A stretch of 64,000 nucleotides of DNA from Oscillospiraceae bacterium (lineage in GTDB: Bacteria > Bacillota_A > Clostridia > Oscillospirales > Oscillospiraceae): the NCBI GenBank assembly GCA_017470325.1, contig JAFUES010000035.1, positions 124,001-188,000 of the forward strand, read 5' to 3'. Within the stretch, counting starts at the first letter, position 1, and each line of letters begins with the position of its first letter. Shown piece by piece: positions 48,078 through 57,395 of this stretch. Under the pieces are notes generated by a model. It was given only the letters and a program-made list of their open reading frames with translations, ran no database searches and was not told the DNA's origin. Made by a program: the position numbers and the translations under genes.

Positions 48078-49190
48078 ATGAGAAACTTTCATGGAATTAT
48101 CTTTGCCTACCATGCTCAGCCGGAGCTGCGGGAGCTGACCGCGGCCCGCACAGCGGCGTCTCTGCCTTTCTGCGGCCGTTACCGGCTGATCGACTTCCCC
48201 CTGTCCTCCCTGCGCAATGCCGGCATCCTGAACGTGGGCGTCATCATGCAGCGGGACTACCAGTCCCTGCTGGACCATATCGGCAGCGGCAAGGCCTGGG
48301 ACATGAGCCGCAAGACCGGAGGATTGCGGATGCTGCCCCCCTTTGGCCTGCCCGAATATCACACCGGCGATTATAACGGCACGGTGGAAGCGCTGAATGC
48401 CGTCTCTACCTATATCCGCGACATCGAGGAAGATTGGGTCGTGCTGATGCTGGGCAACATGGCGGCCAACATCGACCTGCAGGCGGTCATCCGCCAGCAT
48501 CTGGAATCCGGCGCCGACGCCACGGCTATCTGCGCCGACCACACTCCCATGGGCGTGCACCATCGCTACATCCTGGGCCAGGACGGCTTTGTGGAGCGGA
48601 TCGCCCTGTACCGCGAAGGGGAGAGCGAGGGCGTCGCCTCCCTGGAGGGCTACATCGTCCGCAAGGATCAGCTGGTGGACATCATGGACCGCTGCCGGGC
48701 GGAAAATCTGTTCCTCTTCCATCGCCATGCGGTGAATATGTTCCTGCAGGACGGCGGCAAGCTGGGCGTTTATATCCATCCCGGCTACGCCAACGCCATC
48801 AAGACGGTGGAGCAGTACTACAAGGTCAGCATGGACATGCTCAAAACGGAGAACCGCCGTCAGCTCTTCCCGGCGGACCGGCCGGTGCGCACCAAGGAGC
48901 ACGAGGAGGTCAGCACCTATTACGGCGAAAACGCCGTGATCCGCAACAGCCTGATCGCCGACAACTGCATCATCGACGGCGAAGTGGAAAACTGCATCCT
49001 GTTTTCCGGCGCCCGGGTGGAAGCCGGCGCCAAGCTGCGCGACAGCATCATCATGCGCGGCTGTGAGATCGGCAAGGATGTGGAGCTGGACTGCGTGATC
49101 GCAGACAAGTACACGTCCTTTGGCCCCGGCGTGAAGCTGACGGGCAATCCCAAGCTGCCCACCGTGGTCCCCAAGGGCACCAAGATCTAA
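48078..49190 (+). CDS. glgD: GlgD, regulatory subunit of ADP-glucose pyrophosphorylase
   Basis: A GlgC paralogue typical of Firmicutes. The N-terminal LAGGQGSR loop is missing (starts MRNFHGIIFAYHAQPELREL), while RYRLIDFPLSSLRNAG remains, and the C terminus keeps the beta-helix repeats (RNSLIADNCIIDGEVENC). It pairs with GlgC to give an active enzyme. At 370 residues it has the usual GlgD length. Confidence 0.93.
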   Translation: MRNFHGIIFAYHAQPELRELTAARTAASLPFCGRYRLIDFPLSSLRNAGILNVGVIMQRDYQSLLDHIGSGKAWDMSRKTGGLRMLPPFGLPEYHTGDYNGTVEALNAVSTYIRDIEEDWVVLMLGNMAANIDLQAVIRQHLESGADATAICADHTPMGVHHRYILGQDGFVERIALYREGESEGVASLEGYIVRKDQLVDIMDRCRAENLFLFHRHAVNMFLQDGGKLGVYIHPGYANAIKTVEQYYKVSMDMLKTENRRQLFPADRPVRTKEHEEVSTYYGENAVIRNSLIADNCIIDGEVENCILFSGARVEAGAKLRDSIIMRGCEIGKDVELDCVIADKYTSFGPGVKLTGNPKLPTVVPKGTKI

Positions 49191-49210
49191 GCAGCGTTTT
49201 TCAAGCACAG

Positions 49211-49240
49211 CCGACGGGCGGCCGACAGACCGCCCGTCGG
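49211..49240 (+). terminator. Hairpin between glgD and glgP
   Basis: CCGACGGGCGG pairs perfectly with CCGCCCGTCGG (11 bp), loop CCGACAGA region. No T-run follows, so it more likely stabilises the glgCD message or attenuates than terminates fully. Confidence 0.55.
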
Positions 49241-49340
49241 AGCTGAAAATGCAGAGGCGCGGCGCAGCGGTTTTGCCCTTGCGCCGGGCCCCTGCACTTT
49301 CTGTGTGTAGTCATTCAAATAACGGAGGTACTACGTTTTT

Positions 49341-51743
49341 ATGATCGGAGAAATTTCCCGCGATGAGATGCGCAGCGCCATTGAGGACAAGCTCTGCGCC
49401 CACTTCTCGACCACCAGCCAGGCCGCTACCGACGAGCAGGTCTTTCAGGCCACGGCCATTGTGATCCGGGAGATCATGAGCCGCTTTCTGGCGGTGGAGG
49501 ATCCCCGCCATGCGGAAAAAGAGATCCACTACATGTCCATGGAGTTCCTCATGGGCCGGAGCCTGATGAAGAACGCTTTCAACATCGGCATCGGCGACGC
49601 CGTGGTCGGCGCCCTGGAGGATCTGGGCCGCAGCGCCGCAGACATCTTTGAGGAAGAACCGGATGCGGGTCTGGGCAACGGCGGTCTGGGCCGTCTGGCT
49701 GCCTGCTATATGGACAGCATGGCCACCCTGGGCCTGGAGGCCACGGGCTATTCCATCTGCTATGAGCTGGGTATTTTCAAGCAGCGCTTCAAGGACGGCA
49801 AGCAGACCGAGGTGGCCGACAACTGGCGCACCGCGGCGGAGAGCTGGCTGATCCCCCGCTATGAGGACGCGGTGGAGGTCCGCTTCGGCGGACAGATCTC
49901 CCCGCACTGGGATAACTTCGGCCGCTACCACGCCGAGCACACCGGCTATACCGCGGTCATCGCCGTGCCCCGGGATATGCTGATCGCCGGCTACGACGTC
50001 AATGAGATCAACACCCTGCGCCTGTGGGATGCCAAGAGCCCCAACTCCCTGGATATGTATCTGTTCTCCGAGGGCGAGTATGTCAAGAGCATGGAGCAGC
50101 GCACCATGGCCGAGGTCATCACCAAGGTGCTCTACCCGGCGGACGATCACATCGAGGGCAAGACCCTTCGCCTTAAGCAGCAGTATTTCTTTGTTTCCGC
50201 CACCGCCCAGGATATCGTGCACAAGCACATCCGGGTCTGGGGCGATATCCGCAGCTTCGCCCAGCACCACACCATCCAGATCAACGACACCCATCCCACC
50301 CTCATCATCCCGGAGCTGATGCGCATCTTCATGGACGAGCATGATCTGGGTTGGGATGAGGCCTGGGATCTGGTGCGCCAGAGCGTGGCCTATACCAACC
50401 ACACCGTCATGAGCGAGGCCCTGGAGAAGTGGCCCCAGGATCTGGTACAGCAGCTGCTGCCCCGCCTGTGGGAGATCATGTGTGAGATCAACCGCCGCTG
50501 GTGCGACTATCTGGTCTACAACTTCAACTGGGACGAGCGGGTCGGCCGCAACCTGATCATCCGGGACGGCCAGGTCCACATGGCCAATATGTGCCTTGCC
50601 GCCTGCTATAAGGTCAACGGTGTGTCCCGTCTCCATGGGCAGATCCTGAAGGACGACCTGTTCCGGGACGTCTGCTCCCTGCGGCCGGAGCGCTTTACCT
50701 ATGTGACCAACGGCATCGATCACCGCCGCTGGCTTGCCCAGATCAACCCCGGCCTGCACGCCCTGGTCTGCGAGCTGCTGGGCGGCCCGGAGTATCTGAC
50801 GAAGCCCGAAGAGCTGATTCGTCTGGCGGACTTCGCCTCCGACAGCGAGGTGCGCCGCCGCGTCAACGCCATCAAGTACGACAACAAGCTGCGCTTTGCC
50901 CAATTCACCCAGCGCAACGACAACTTTGCCCTGAACCCCGACGCCATTGTGGATGTACAGGTCAAGCGTCTGCACGAGTATAAGCGTCAGCTGCTGTGCG
51001 CCATGAGCATCGCAAACCTTCAGATGCAGCTGCACGACAACCCCAACATGGAGTTCGTGCCCCGGACCTTTATCTTCGGCGCCAAGGCTGCGGCGGGTTA
51101 CAAGACCGCCAAGCGCATCATTGAGCTGCTGCTGAGTATGCAGGCGGATATCAACTTCGATCCCGTCTGCAAGGACAAGCTGCAGATCTGCTTTGTGGAG
51201 AACTACCGCGTCTCCGCGGCCGAGGCCATCGTGCCCGCGGCCCAGGTGTCCGAGCAGATCTCCACCGCCGGTAAGGAGGCCTCCGGCACCGGCTGCATGA
51301 AGCTGATGATGAACGGCGCGGTGACCATAGGCACCCTGGACGGCGCCAACGTGGAGATGTACGAGCGGCTGGGCGACGAGAACATGTTCCTCTTCGGCCT
51401 GCACACCGATGAGATCGCCCGCATGCGCCAGAACGGTTATGATCCGAATGCGGCGGCCAACGCCGACTGGGAGATCCAGCGGATCCTGGGCCGTTTCAGC
51501 CAGGGCTTTGCCGACGGCAAGAGCTATTCCGATCTGGTCTCCGGCCTGCTCTACGGCGGCGACCCCTATATGCTCATCGCCGACTACCGGGCCTATGCCG
51601 ACTGCCAGCGCCGCCTGTATGAGCGCATCGCCGACAGCGATGAGCTTGCCCGCCTGGCCATCATGAACACTGCCCAGAGCGGCTTCTTCGCGGCGGACCG
51701 CGCCATCGAAGAATACGCCGAGAACATATGGAACGTAAAATAA
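49341..51743 (+). CDS. glgP: Glycogen phosphorylase (800 aa)
   Basis: It releases glucose-1-phosphate from glycogen. Early motif YMSMEFLMGRSL (about residues 62-73), GLGNGGLGRLAACYMDS (about 111), KRLHEYKRQLL (about 537) and the PLP-lysine loop EASGTGCMKLMMNGAVTIG (about 644) define the family. The canonical loop reads SGTGNMKF; here Cys and Leu replace Asn and Phe, but the Lys is kept. GGAGG precedes ATG 49,341. It overlaps the next gene by 16 bases. Confidence 0.95.
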   Translation: MIGEISRDEMRSAIEDKLCAHFSTTSQAATDEQVFQATAIVIREIMSRFLAVEDPRHAEKEIHYMSMEFLMGRSLMKNAFNIGIGDAVVGALEDLGRSAADIFEEEPDAGLGNGGLGRLAACYMDSMATLGLEATGYSICYELGIFKQRFKDGKQTEVADNWRTAAESWLIPRYEDAVEVRFGGQISPHWDNFGRYHAEHTGYTAVIAVPRDMLIAGYDVNEINTLRLWDAKSPNSLDMYLFSEGEYVKSMEQRTMAEVITKVLYPADDHIEGKTLRLKQQYFFVSATAQDIVHKHIRVWGDIRSFAQHHTIQINDTHPTLIIPELMRIFMDEHDLGWDEAWDLVRQSVAYTNHTVMSEALEKWPQDLVQQLLPRLWEIMCEINRRWCDYLVYNFNWDERVGRNLIIRDGQVHMANMCLAACYKVNGVSRLHGQILKDDLFRDVCSLRPERFTYVTNGIDHRRWLAQINPGLHALVCELLGGPEYLTKPEELIRLADFASDSEVRRRVNAIKYDNKLRFAQFTQRNDNFALNPDAIVDVQVKRLHEYKRQLLCAMSIANLQMQLHDNPNMEFVPRTFIFGAKAAAGYKTAKRIIELLLSMQADINFDPVCKDKLQICFVENYRVSAAEAIVPAAQVSEQISTAGKEASGTGCMKLMMNGAVTIGTLDGANVEMYERLGDENMFLFGLHTDEIARMRQNGYDPNAAANADWEIQRILGRFSQGFADGKSYSDLVSGLLYGGDPYMLIADYRAYADCQRRLYERIADSDELARLAIMNTAQSGFFAADRAIEEYAENIWNVK

Positions 51744-52630
51744 AACGGGTCGTCGTCATCGGCGGCGCCAACATGGATATCTGCGGAAGTCCCGCGGGAC
51801 AACTGGTCCCGCGGGATTCCAACCCGGGGACCGTGACGGTGCGGCCCGGCGGCGTGGGGCGGAACATCGCCCACGATCTGCGCCTGCTGGGGGTGGAGGT
51901 GAGCCTCATCACCGCCGTGGGCGGGGATGTGTACGGCGCCGGCCTGCTGGAAAGCTGCAGGAGCCTTGGCATCGACATGGGCATGAGCCTCATTCTGCCG
52001 GAGGAGCGCAGCTCCACCTATCTGTATGTGACCGATCACCGGGGAGAGATGCAGACGGCGGTCTCCGATATGGAGATCACCGGGCGCATCACGCCCCGGG
52101 CTCTGGCGCCCCATATGGCGCAGATCAACCGGGCGGATGCGGTGCTCATCGACTGCAACCTGCCGGCGGAGACCCTGCGTTATGTGGCGCAGCGCTGCAC
52201 CGCGCCCCTGTACGCGGACCCGGTGTCCACCGCCAAGGCGAGTCGTCTGACCGGCCTGTTGGACCGGCTCACGGTGCTCAAGCCCAACGCCCTGGAGGCG
52301 GAGGCCCTGACCGGGGAAGCCGACCCGGAGCGGGCGGCGAAGGCGTTGCTGGCCGCCGGTGTGAGGCGGGTATTCGTGAGTCTGAGCGGAGATGGGATGT
52401 TGGCCGGAGCGGGCGATACGCTGCTGCATCTGCCCTGCTATGAGACCCAATTGGTGAATACCACCGGCGCGGGAGACGCGGCTATGGCTGCGCTGATCTG
52501 GGCGGAGCTGCAGGGCTTCGACCTGGAACGGACGGCCCACGCGGCGCTGAAAGCCGGCGCCATCGCCTGCGCATATGCCGAGGCCAACAACCCGGCGCTG
52601 GCAGAACTTCCAAAGGATATGGATCTATGA
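51728..52630 (+). CDS. PfkB-family sugar/nucleoside kinase (300 aa)
   Basis: The ribokinase-type signature is complete: GGANMDICG and RPGGVGRNIAHDLRLLG (residues 12-54), and NTTGAGDAAMAAL with the catalytic Asp (about 250). The GGVGRN form and the early GRITPRAL segment are seen in pseudouridine kinases (PsuK), so pseudouridine is a candidate substrate, without the PsuG partner nearby. It overlaps glgP by 16 bases and the next gene by four. Confidence 0.82.
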   Translation: MERKIKRVVVIGGANMDICGSPAGQLVPRDSNPGTVTVRPGGVGRNIAHDLRLLGVEVSLITAVGGDVYGAGLLESCRSLGIDMGMSLILPEERSSTYLYVTDHRGEMQTAVSDMEITGRITPRALAPHMAQINRADAVLIDCNLPAETLRYVAQRCTAPLYADPVSTAKASRLTGLLDRLTVLKPNALEAEALTGEADPERAAKALLAAGVRRVFVSLSGDGMLAGAGDTLLHLPCYETQLVNTTGAGDAAMAALIWAELQGFDLERTAHAALKAGAIACAYAEANNPALAELPKDMDL

Positions 52631-54561
52631 AAAAACAAGCCCTGCTGAAAGCCTGTTTTGCTTTGCTGCTGTCGGCGGTGCTGGCGGTGGCTGTGGACGT
52701 ATGCACAGCCCTAGCCGGGACTCACCTGCCGATGGCGGCTTTTCTCGCCCTTTTTGGGCTGGGCTTTCTGCTCTTCGTCCTGCCGCGGCCTTTTTCGCTG
52801 CGCCTGGTACGGCGTCTGGCGCTCAGCCTGCTGTGCCTGGTCTTGATCCTGGCTGTCGCAACGGCGGGCTTTCTGCTGGGCTTTTCCAAACAGGGAGCCT
52901 ATGCTCAGGTAGACGAGGGCAAAGCGATTCTCTATGCGGGGCGGCGGGTGATGGTGATCGCCCCTCATGAGGATGATGAAATCAACATTGCTGGCGGCGT
53001 GATCGAGGAATATGTGCGTTACGGCAGCAGGGTGTTCTTGCTTTTCGTTACCAACGGGGATTACATGGGCAAGGGCGAGACCCGTATGCGGGAGGCCTTG
53101 AACGTGGCGGCCCGGCTGGGCGTGCCGGAGGAGCAGGTGATCTTCCTGGGCTACGGGGACGGCTGGTTCTACGACGGGGAAAAGAGCATCTACAACGCCC
53201 CGGAGGATGAAGAGGTCATTTCTCATGGACTGCGCTGGGCTACCTATGGGCTGCCGGAGCATCCCGCCTTCCACGAAGGAAGGAGCTATACCCGTCGGCA
53301 CCTGCTGGAGGATATGACCGAGGTGCTGGACAGTTACCGGCCGGATGTGATCCTCTGCAGCGACTATGAAAACCACGTGGATCATATCTCCACCTCTCTG
53401 TTCATGGAAGAGGCCCTGTGTCAGATCCTGAAGGCCGACGGGAGCTATCATCCTTTGGTGCTTAAGAGCTTTTGCTACAACACGGCCTATTTCAACGCCG
53501 GCGATTTTTACGCCGAAAACATGCTGGCTACCCAGGATCCCGGCGACATCCTCTACTGCGACTGGGAAGCGCGTGTCCGCCTGCCGGTGAGCGCGCAGAC
53601 CCTGTCCCGGTCCATGCTCTCCAGCAGCACTTACTGGCAGCTGCGCCTGCACGCCACCCAGGGCGCCAGCGACTGGGCGGAACGCATCATCAGCGGCGAC
53701 CGGGTCTACTGGCTGAGGGATACGGAGAATCTGGTCCTGCACAGTGAGATCTCCGTCAGCTCGGGGGAGCCTGAGGTCCTGAACGATTTTAAGCTGCGCA
53801 ACTCGGCGGATATCAGCGCTGTGGGCGTGGCGGAGGACGGTGTGTGGATCCCGGCGGCGGCGGACACGGAACGCGAGGTGGAGATCCGCCTGCCGGAGGA
53901 GACGGTACTTACCCGGCTAACACTCTATGACAATCCATCTCCCGCCGACAACGTGCTGGATGCGGAGCTCTTCTTTGACGACGGCAGCAGCCTCCGCACC
54001 GGGGCGCTGCAGCCCACAGGTCAGGCCACGGAGATCCCGCTGGGGAGCGTCCGTACCGGGCATGTGCGTATCCGTCTATTGAAAACAGAGGGGGCCCGAG
54101 CGGGCCTGACGGAGATCGAAGCGGACGGCGAAGAACAGAGCCGGATGCCCCGGTACATCAAGCTGATGAACGAGCGTGGAGATTTCGTCTACGATTACTA
54201 TATCGACCCCTCCGGCCAGGAGAGCTTTCTGCTCTATGCCCCCGGCGAGGCGGAGCTGGACACAGCTGCGTACAGTCTCCGCTGTGAGGGTGCGGGCTGC
54301 AGCGCGTGGATCGAGGACGGCAGACTGCTGGTGCTCTGCCTCAGGGGAAAGTCCTGCGTCCTCACCCTGACCACGGTGGACGGAGCCTGCGGGGATACCG
54401 TGCGCATCTCCAACCCCGGTGCCTTTATGCGAAGCACCGGGCAGAAGATCGAGATTGTCCTGCGCCGCTGGTGGGACAAGCGCCTGCCGGACAGCAACGC
54501 CTTTGTACTGCTGCGGGATATATATCGCTTGGCTCGTTACGGCTCTACCGCGTCCGCCTGA
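52627..54561 (+). CDS. Membrane-anchored PIG-L family deacetylase (644 aa)
   Basis: Two or three N-terminal transmembrane helices (residues 7-92) precede a PIG-L/LmbE domain with MVIAPHEDDEINIAGG (zinc and catalytic AHPDDE motif, here PHEDDE, about residue 116) and DYENHVDHIS (second zinc His, about 249). The C-terminal third is beta-rich, with an F5/8-type carbohydrate-binding look (ETVLTRLTLYDNPSPADNVL). The enzyme probably removes acetyl from an N-acetylated surface sugar. It overlaps the kinase by four bases. Confidence 0.82.
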   Translation: MKKQALLKACFALLLSAVLAVAVDVCTALAGTHLPMAAFLALFGLGFLLFVLPRPFSLRLVRRLALSLLCLVLILAVATAGFLLGFSKQGAYAQVDEGKAILYAGRRVMVIAPHEDDEINIAGGVIEEYVRYGSRVFLLFVTNGDYMGKGETRMREALNVAARLGVPEEQVIFLGYGDGWFYDGEKSIYNAPEDEEVISHGLRWATYGLPEHPAFHEGRSYTRRHLLEDMTEVLDSYRPDVILCSDYENHVDHISTSLFMEEALCQILKADGSYHPLVLKSFCYNTAYFNAGDFYAENMLATQDPGDILYCDWEARVRLPVSAQTLSRSMLSSSTYWQLRLHATQGASDWAERIISGDRVYWLRDTENLVLHSEISVSSGEPEVLNDFKLRNSADISAVGVAEDGVWIPAAADTEREVEIRLPEETVLTRLTLYDNPSPADNVLDAELFFDDGSSLRTGALQPTGQATEIPLGSVRTGHVRIRLLKTEGARAGLTEIEADGEEQSRMPRYIKLMNERGDFVYDYYIDPSGQESFLLYAPGEAELDTAAYSLRCEGAGCSAWIEDGRLLVLCLRGKSCVLTLTTVDGACGDTVRISNPGAFMRSTGQKIEIVLRRWWDKRLPDSNAFVLLRDIYRLARYGSTASA

Positions 54562-54577
54562 CGAAAAAAGGGCAACA

Positions 54578-54610
54578 AAAAATCCGCTTCCCATCGGGAA
54601 GCGGATTTTT
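54578..54610. terminator. Bidirectional terminator
   Basis: AAATCCGCTTCCC pairs with GGGAAGCGGATTT, loop ATC, A-run before and T-run after. It serves the rightward deacetylase gene and the leftward rplL. Confidence 0.9.
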
Positions 54611-54630
54611 CTGTGTAATTGAAGTCGAAA

Positions 54631-55002
54631 TTACTTGATCTCGACAGTGGCGCCAACGGCCTCCAGCTGAGCCTTGAGAGCCTCGGCGTCTTCCTTGGAG
54701 ATGCCTTCCTTGATCTTGGCGGGCACGCCTTCGACCAGGCCCTTGGCCTCGGCCAGGCCCAGACCGGTGATACCGCGGACTTCCTTGATGACCTTGATCT
54801 TCTCAGCGCCAAAGCTGGTCATGACAACGTCAAACTCGGTCTTCTCTTCCACGACGGGGCCAGCGGCACCGGCGGCGGGGCCAGCGGCGACAGCAGCGGC
54901 GGAAACACCGAAGGTGTCTTCCAGGGCGTGGACGAGCTCGGACAGCTCCAGAACGGACAGGCCCTTGATCTCTTCGATCATGGCAGCGATTTTTTCACTC
55001 AT
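54631..55002 (-). CDS. rplL: Ribosomal protein L7/L12
   Basis: N-terminal dimerisation helix ([19 protein letters not shown]), Ala/Gly hinge ([14 protein letters not shown]), and the C-terminal factor-binding domain with [21 protein letters not shown]. Length 123 is standard. GGAGG is eight bases upstream of ATG 55,002. It is the second gene behind the L10 leader. Confidence 0.96.
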   Translation of the reverse strand: MSEKIAAMIEEIKGLSVLELSELVHALEDTFGVSAAAVAAGPAAGAAGPVVEEKTEFDVVMTSFGAEKIKVIKEVRGITGLGLAEAKGLVEGVPAKIKEGISKEDAEALKAQLEAVGATVEIK

Positions 55003-55034
55003 TGTAATATCCTCCATTAATAGTGTTGTGCCGC

Positions 55035-55568
55035 TTATTCAGCAGCTTCGGCAGCGGGCGCTTCCAGAGAGCCGCCCTTCTGCTCCAGAATCTGACCGAG
55101 GCAAACGGCCAGGCCGGTGATGGGTGCGATCATGGTTCCCAGGACCTTGGCGTACAGAGCGTCCTTGCTGGGCAGCTCTGCCATCTCCGCGATCTCGGCT
55201 TCGTTCAGCACCTTGCCCTCCATGAAGGCGGCCTTGATGTTGAAGCGTTCACCCAGCTTCTTGCTGTAATCGTTGAGAATACGGAAGGGAGCGATGGGAT
55301 CCTTCTCGGCGGTGGCCAGAGAGGTGGTGCCGTTGAGGACGTGGTCGAGCTCGCTCATCCCCAGCTTGTCCAGAGCCTTTCTGGTCAGGGTGTTCTTGAC
55401 GACGGTGTAGTTGACTTCCTCCTTGCGCATCTCGGTACGCAGTGCGGTATCCTCGGCTACGGTGATGCCCTTGTAGTCCACGAGAACGCCGGCGGCTGCA
55501 TTCTGGATCCGTTCGGCCAGAGCGTCTACGATCGCCTGCTTTTCGCTAAGAACCTTTGCGTTTGGCAT
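55035..55568 (-). CDS. rplJ: Ribosomal protein L10
   Basis: The stalk base protein: [20 protein letters not shown] at the start, [19 protein letters not shown] in the middle and a C-terminal helix ([14 protein letters not shown]) that binds L12 dimers. ATG 55,568 follows GGAGGTG. It autoregulates through the leader RNA. Confidence 0.95.
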   Translation of the reverse strand: MPNAKVLSEKQAIVDALAERIQNAAAGVLVDYKGITVAEDTALRTEMRKEEVNYTVVKNTLTRKALDKLGMSELDHVLNGTTSLATAEKDPIAPFRILNDYSKKLGERFNIKAAFMEGKVLNEAEIAEMAELPSKDALYAKVLGTMIAPITGLAVCLGQILEQKGGSLEAPAAEAAE

Positions 55569-55599
55569 GTGTGTTTTCACCTCCACACGATTGATCAGT

Positions 55600-55720
55600 C
55601 GCGCCCAAAAAGAAAAGCCCCTGCATCCCAAGACGCAAAGGCACAAAAACAATCAAGAAATTTGTTGATGTCCTCGGCAGGATTTACGGCCTGAGCCACC
55701 TGCTGTCTTCGGAGCGCTCA
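55600..55720 (-). ncRNA. Ribosomal protein L10 leader
   Basis: On the minus strand the conserved core GAAGACAGCAGGTGGCT ... AATCCTGCCGAGG spans 55,712-55,672 and forms the known L10-binding fold, with AGCAGG pairing CCTGC(C)G. A terminator-like hairpin with T-runs (GCAGGGGCTTTTCTTTTTGGG) follows before rplJ. L10 or the L10(L12)4 complex binds and reduces expression of its operon. Confidence 0.85.
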
Positions 55721-55723
55721 AAC

Positions 55724-55752
55724 AATATACACGATTTGGCAGGGCTTGTCAA
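55724..55752 (-). promoter_or_regulatory. Promoter of the rplJ-rplL operon
   Basis: TTGACA (55,752-55,747), 17 bases, TATATT (55,729-55,724) on the minus strand, just before the L10 leader. Confidence 0.8.
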
Positions 55753-55783
55753 GGCCTTTTCCGCGAAAAGTTCACAGAATCAA

Positions 55784-55802
55784 ATTTCCCGCGGCGGGAA
55801 AT
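55784..55802. promoter_or_regulatory. 19-bp palindrome upstream of sigG
   Basis: ATTTCCCGC G GCGGGAAAT is a perfect dyad 48 bases before the sigG start. It looks like a binding site or a small hairpin; a clear sigma-F/G promoter was not recognised in this gap. Confidence 0.4.
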
Positions 55803-55849
55803 AATAACACTCGCTTTCATTTTTCAAAAATGGGAAAGGGAGTGTTCGT

Positions 55850-56626
55850 ATGCAGGGAAAGGTTGAGATCTGCGGGGTGAATACGGCCAGCCTTCCGGTG
55901 CTCAAGGGCGCGGAGACCAGACAGCTGTTGGAAAAGGCCCGGAGCGGCGATAAGTCTGCCAGAGAGGAATTGATCTCCGGAAATCTCCGGCTGGTGCTGA
56001 GCGTGGTGCAGAAATTCGCCGGGCGCGGCGAGAGCATGGACGATCTGTTCCAGGTGGGAGTTATCGGGCTCATCAAGGCGGTGGACTGCTTCGACCTGAA
56101 CCAGAACGTGCAGTTTTCCACCTACGGCGTTCCCATGATCGCCGGGGAGCTGCGGCGCTTTCTGCGGGACCACAGCGCGGTGCGGGTGTCCCGGTCCATG
56201 CGTGACACGGCTTATAAGGTCCTTCAAGCCAAGGAGAAGCTGACGGCGGAGACCGGACGGGAGCCGGATATCGAGACCATTGCCAAAACCCTGGGGCTGC
56301 CCCGGCAGGAGGTGGTCTTCGCGCTGGAGGCCATCTGCGACCCGGTCTCCCTGTACGAGCCGGTCTACAGCGATGCGGGCGAAAGCGCCACGGTGATGGA
56401 TCAGATCGGCGACAGCCGCAACACCGACGAGCACTGGCTGGAACAGATCGCCCTGGAGGAGGCGCTTCATCGGCTGGGCAAACGGGAAAAGCGGATCCTG
56501 GCCCTGCGCTTTTACGACGGGCGGACCCAGATGGAGGTTGCCCGGGAGGTGGGGATCTCCCAGGCCCAGGTGTCCCGACTGGAAAAAAACGCCATCCAGC
56601 AGATCAAGAAAAACATCAGCGCCTGA
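55850..56626 (+). CDS. sigG: Sporulation sigma factor SigG (258 aa)
   Basis: The N-terminal KVEICGVNTASLPVL is the SigG mark. Region 2 (DLFQVGVIGLIKAVDCFDLN, residues 64-83), region 3 and region 4 with QMEVAREVGISQAQVSRLEK (about 225-244) follow. It directs late forespore transcription, so the host forms endospores. In many species sigG sits behind spoIIGA-sigE; here it stands alone between rplJ and a phosphoesterase. Start follows AAAGGGAG. Confidence 0.95.
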   Translation: MQGKVEICGVNTASLPVLKGAETRQLLEKARSGDKSAREELISGNLRLVLSVVQKFAGRGESMDDLFQVGVIGLIKAVDCFDLNQNVQFSTYGVPMIAGELRRFLRDHSAVRVSRSMRDTAYKVLQAKEKLTAETGREPDIETIAKTLGLPRQEVVFALEAICDPVSLYEPVYSDAGESATVMDQIGDSRNTDEHWLEQIALEEALHRLGKREKRILALRFYDGRTQMEVAREVGISQAQVSRLEKNAIQQIKKNISA

Positions 56627-56729
56627 AGCACACCCGGCAGCATTCGGGAAAGGGCTTGCAAATCCCCCACACTGCCCCTATAATGTACCCACGATACTTG
56701 CGGTTTCGGCCAGAGGAAGGGGTGTGGCA

Positions 56730-57356
56730 GTGAAGATCCTGCTGATCTCGGACGAGGAAGATAAATATCTCTGGGATTACTATCAGCCCGGCCATCTGGC
56801 GGGCGTGGATATGATCCTCTCGGCAGGGGACCTGAGCGCCGCTTACCTGAGCTTTTTGGTCACCATGGCCAACTGCCCTCTGCTGTATGTGCACGGCAAC
56901 CACGACGGCGCGTACGATCGTGTCGAGCCGGAGGGCTGTGAGTGTGTGGACGATAGGCTGGTGACGGTCAAGGGCTTGCGGATCCTGGGCCTGGGCGGCT
57001 CCTCCTGGTATAACGGCGGTCCCTATCAGTACACCGAGCGGGAGATGGCCCGGCGGATCCGGCGGCTGTCCTGGAAGCTGCGGCGCGCCGGTGGAGTGGA
57101 CATCGTGCTGACCCACGCACCGGTGCGGGGTTACGGGGATCAGGAGAATCAGAGCCACCGGGGCTTTGAGGCTTTCCTGCCGCTGCTGGACCGCTGGCAG
57201 CCAAGCTACCTGGTCTACGGCCATGTGCACAAGCGCTACCAGCCGGGACAGCAGCGGGTCCTGCAGTACGGGAATACCACCCTCATCAACGCAAACGGAA
57301 AATATATGCTGACCATTGGGGAGAACAGCGGCTCCATACCGCAAAAAGTGCCATGA
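56730..57356 (+). CDS. Metallophosphoesterase, YfcE-like (208 aa)
   Basis: A small calcineurin-like enzyme: ISDEEDKYLWDYY in place of the DxH motif, LSAGDLSA, VHGNHDGAYD, VLTHAPVRG and LVYGHVHKRY (residues about 7, 32, 55, 123 and 157). GTG 56,730 follows AGGAAGGGG; another GTG lies two codons earlier. The first His of motif I is replaced (SDEED), which may alter metal binding. The terminator overlaps its stop. Confidence 0.75.
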   Translation: MKILLISDEEDKYLWDYYQPGHLAGVDMILSAGDLSAAYLSFLVTMANCPLLYVHGNHDGAYDRVEPEGCECVDDRLVTVKGLRILGLGGSSWYNGGPYQYTEREMARRIRRLSWKLRRAGGVDIVLTHAPVRGYGDQENQSHRGFEAFLPLLDRWQPSYLVYGHVHKRYQPGQQRVLQYGNTTLINANGKYMLTIGENSGSIPQKVP

Positions 57357-57378
57357 GCTTTTGCTCATGGCACTTTTT
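57343..57378. terminator. Bidirectional terminator
   Basis: AAAAAGTGCCATGAGC, loop TTTT, GCTCATGGCACTTTTT: 16 perfect pairs. It overlaps the phosphoesterase stop codon and also ends the leftward TRAP operon. Confidence 0.92.
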
Positions 57379-57395
57379 ACGATTGACAATTGCTT

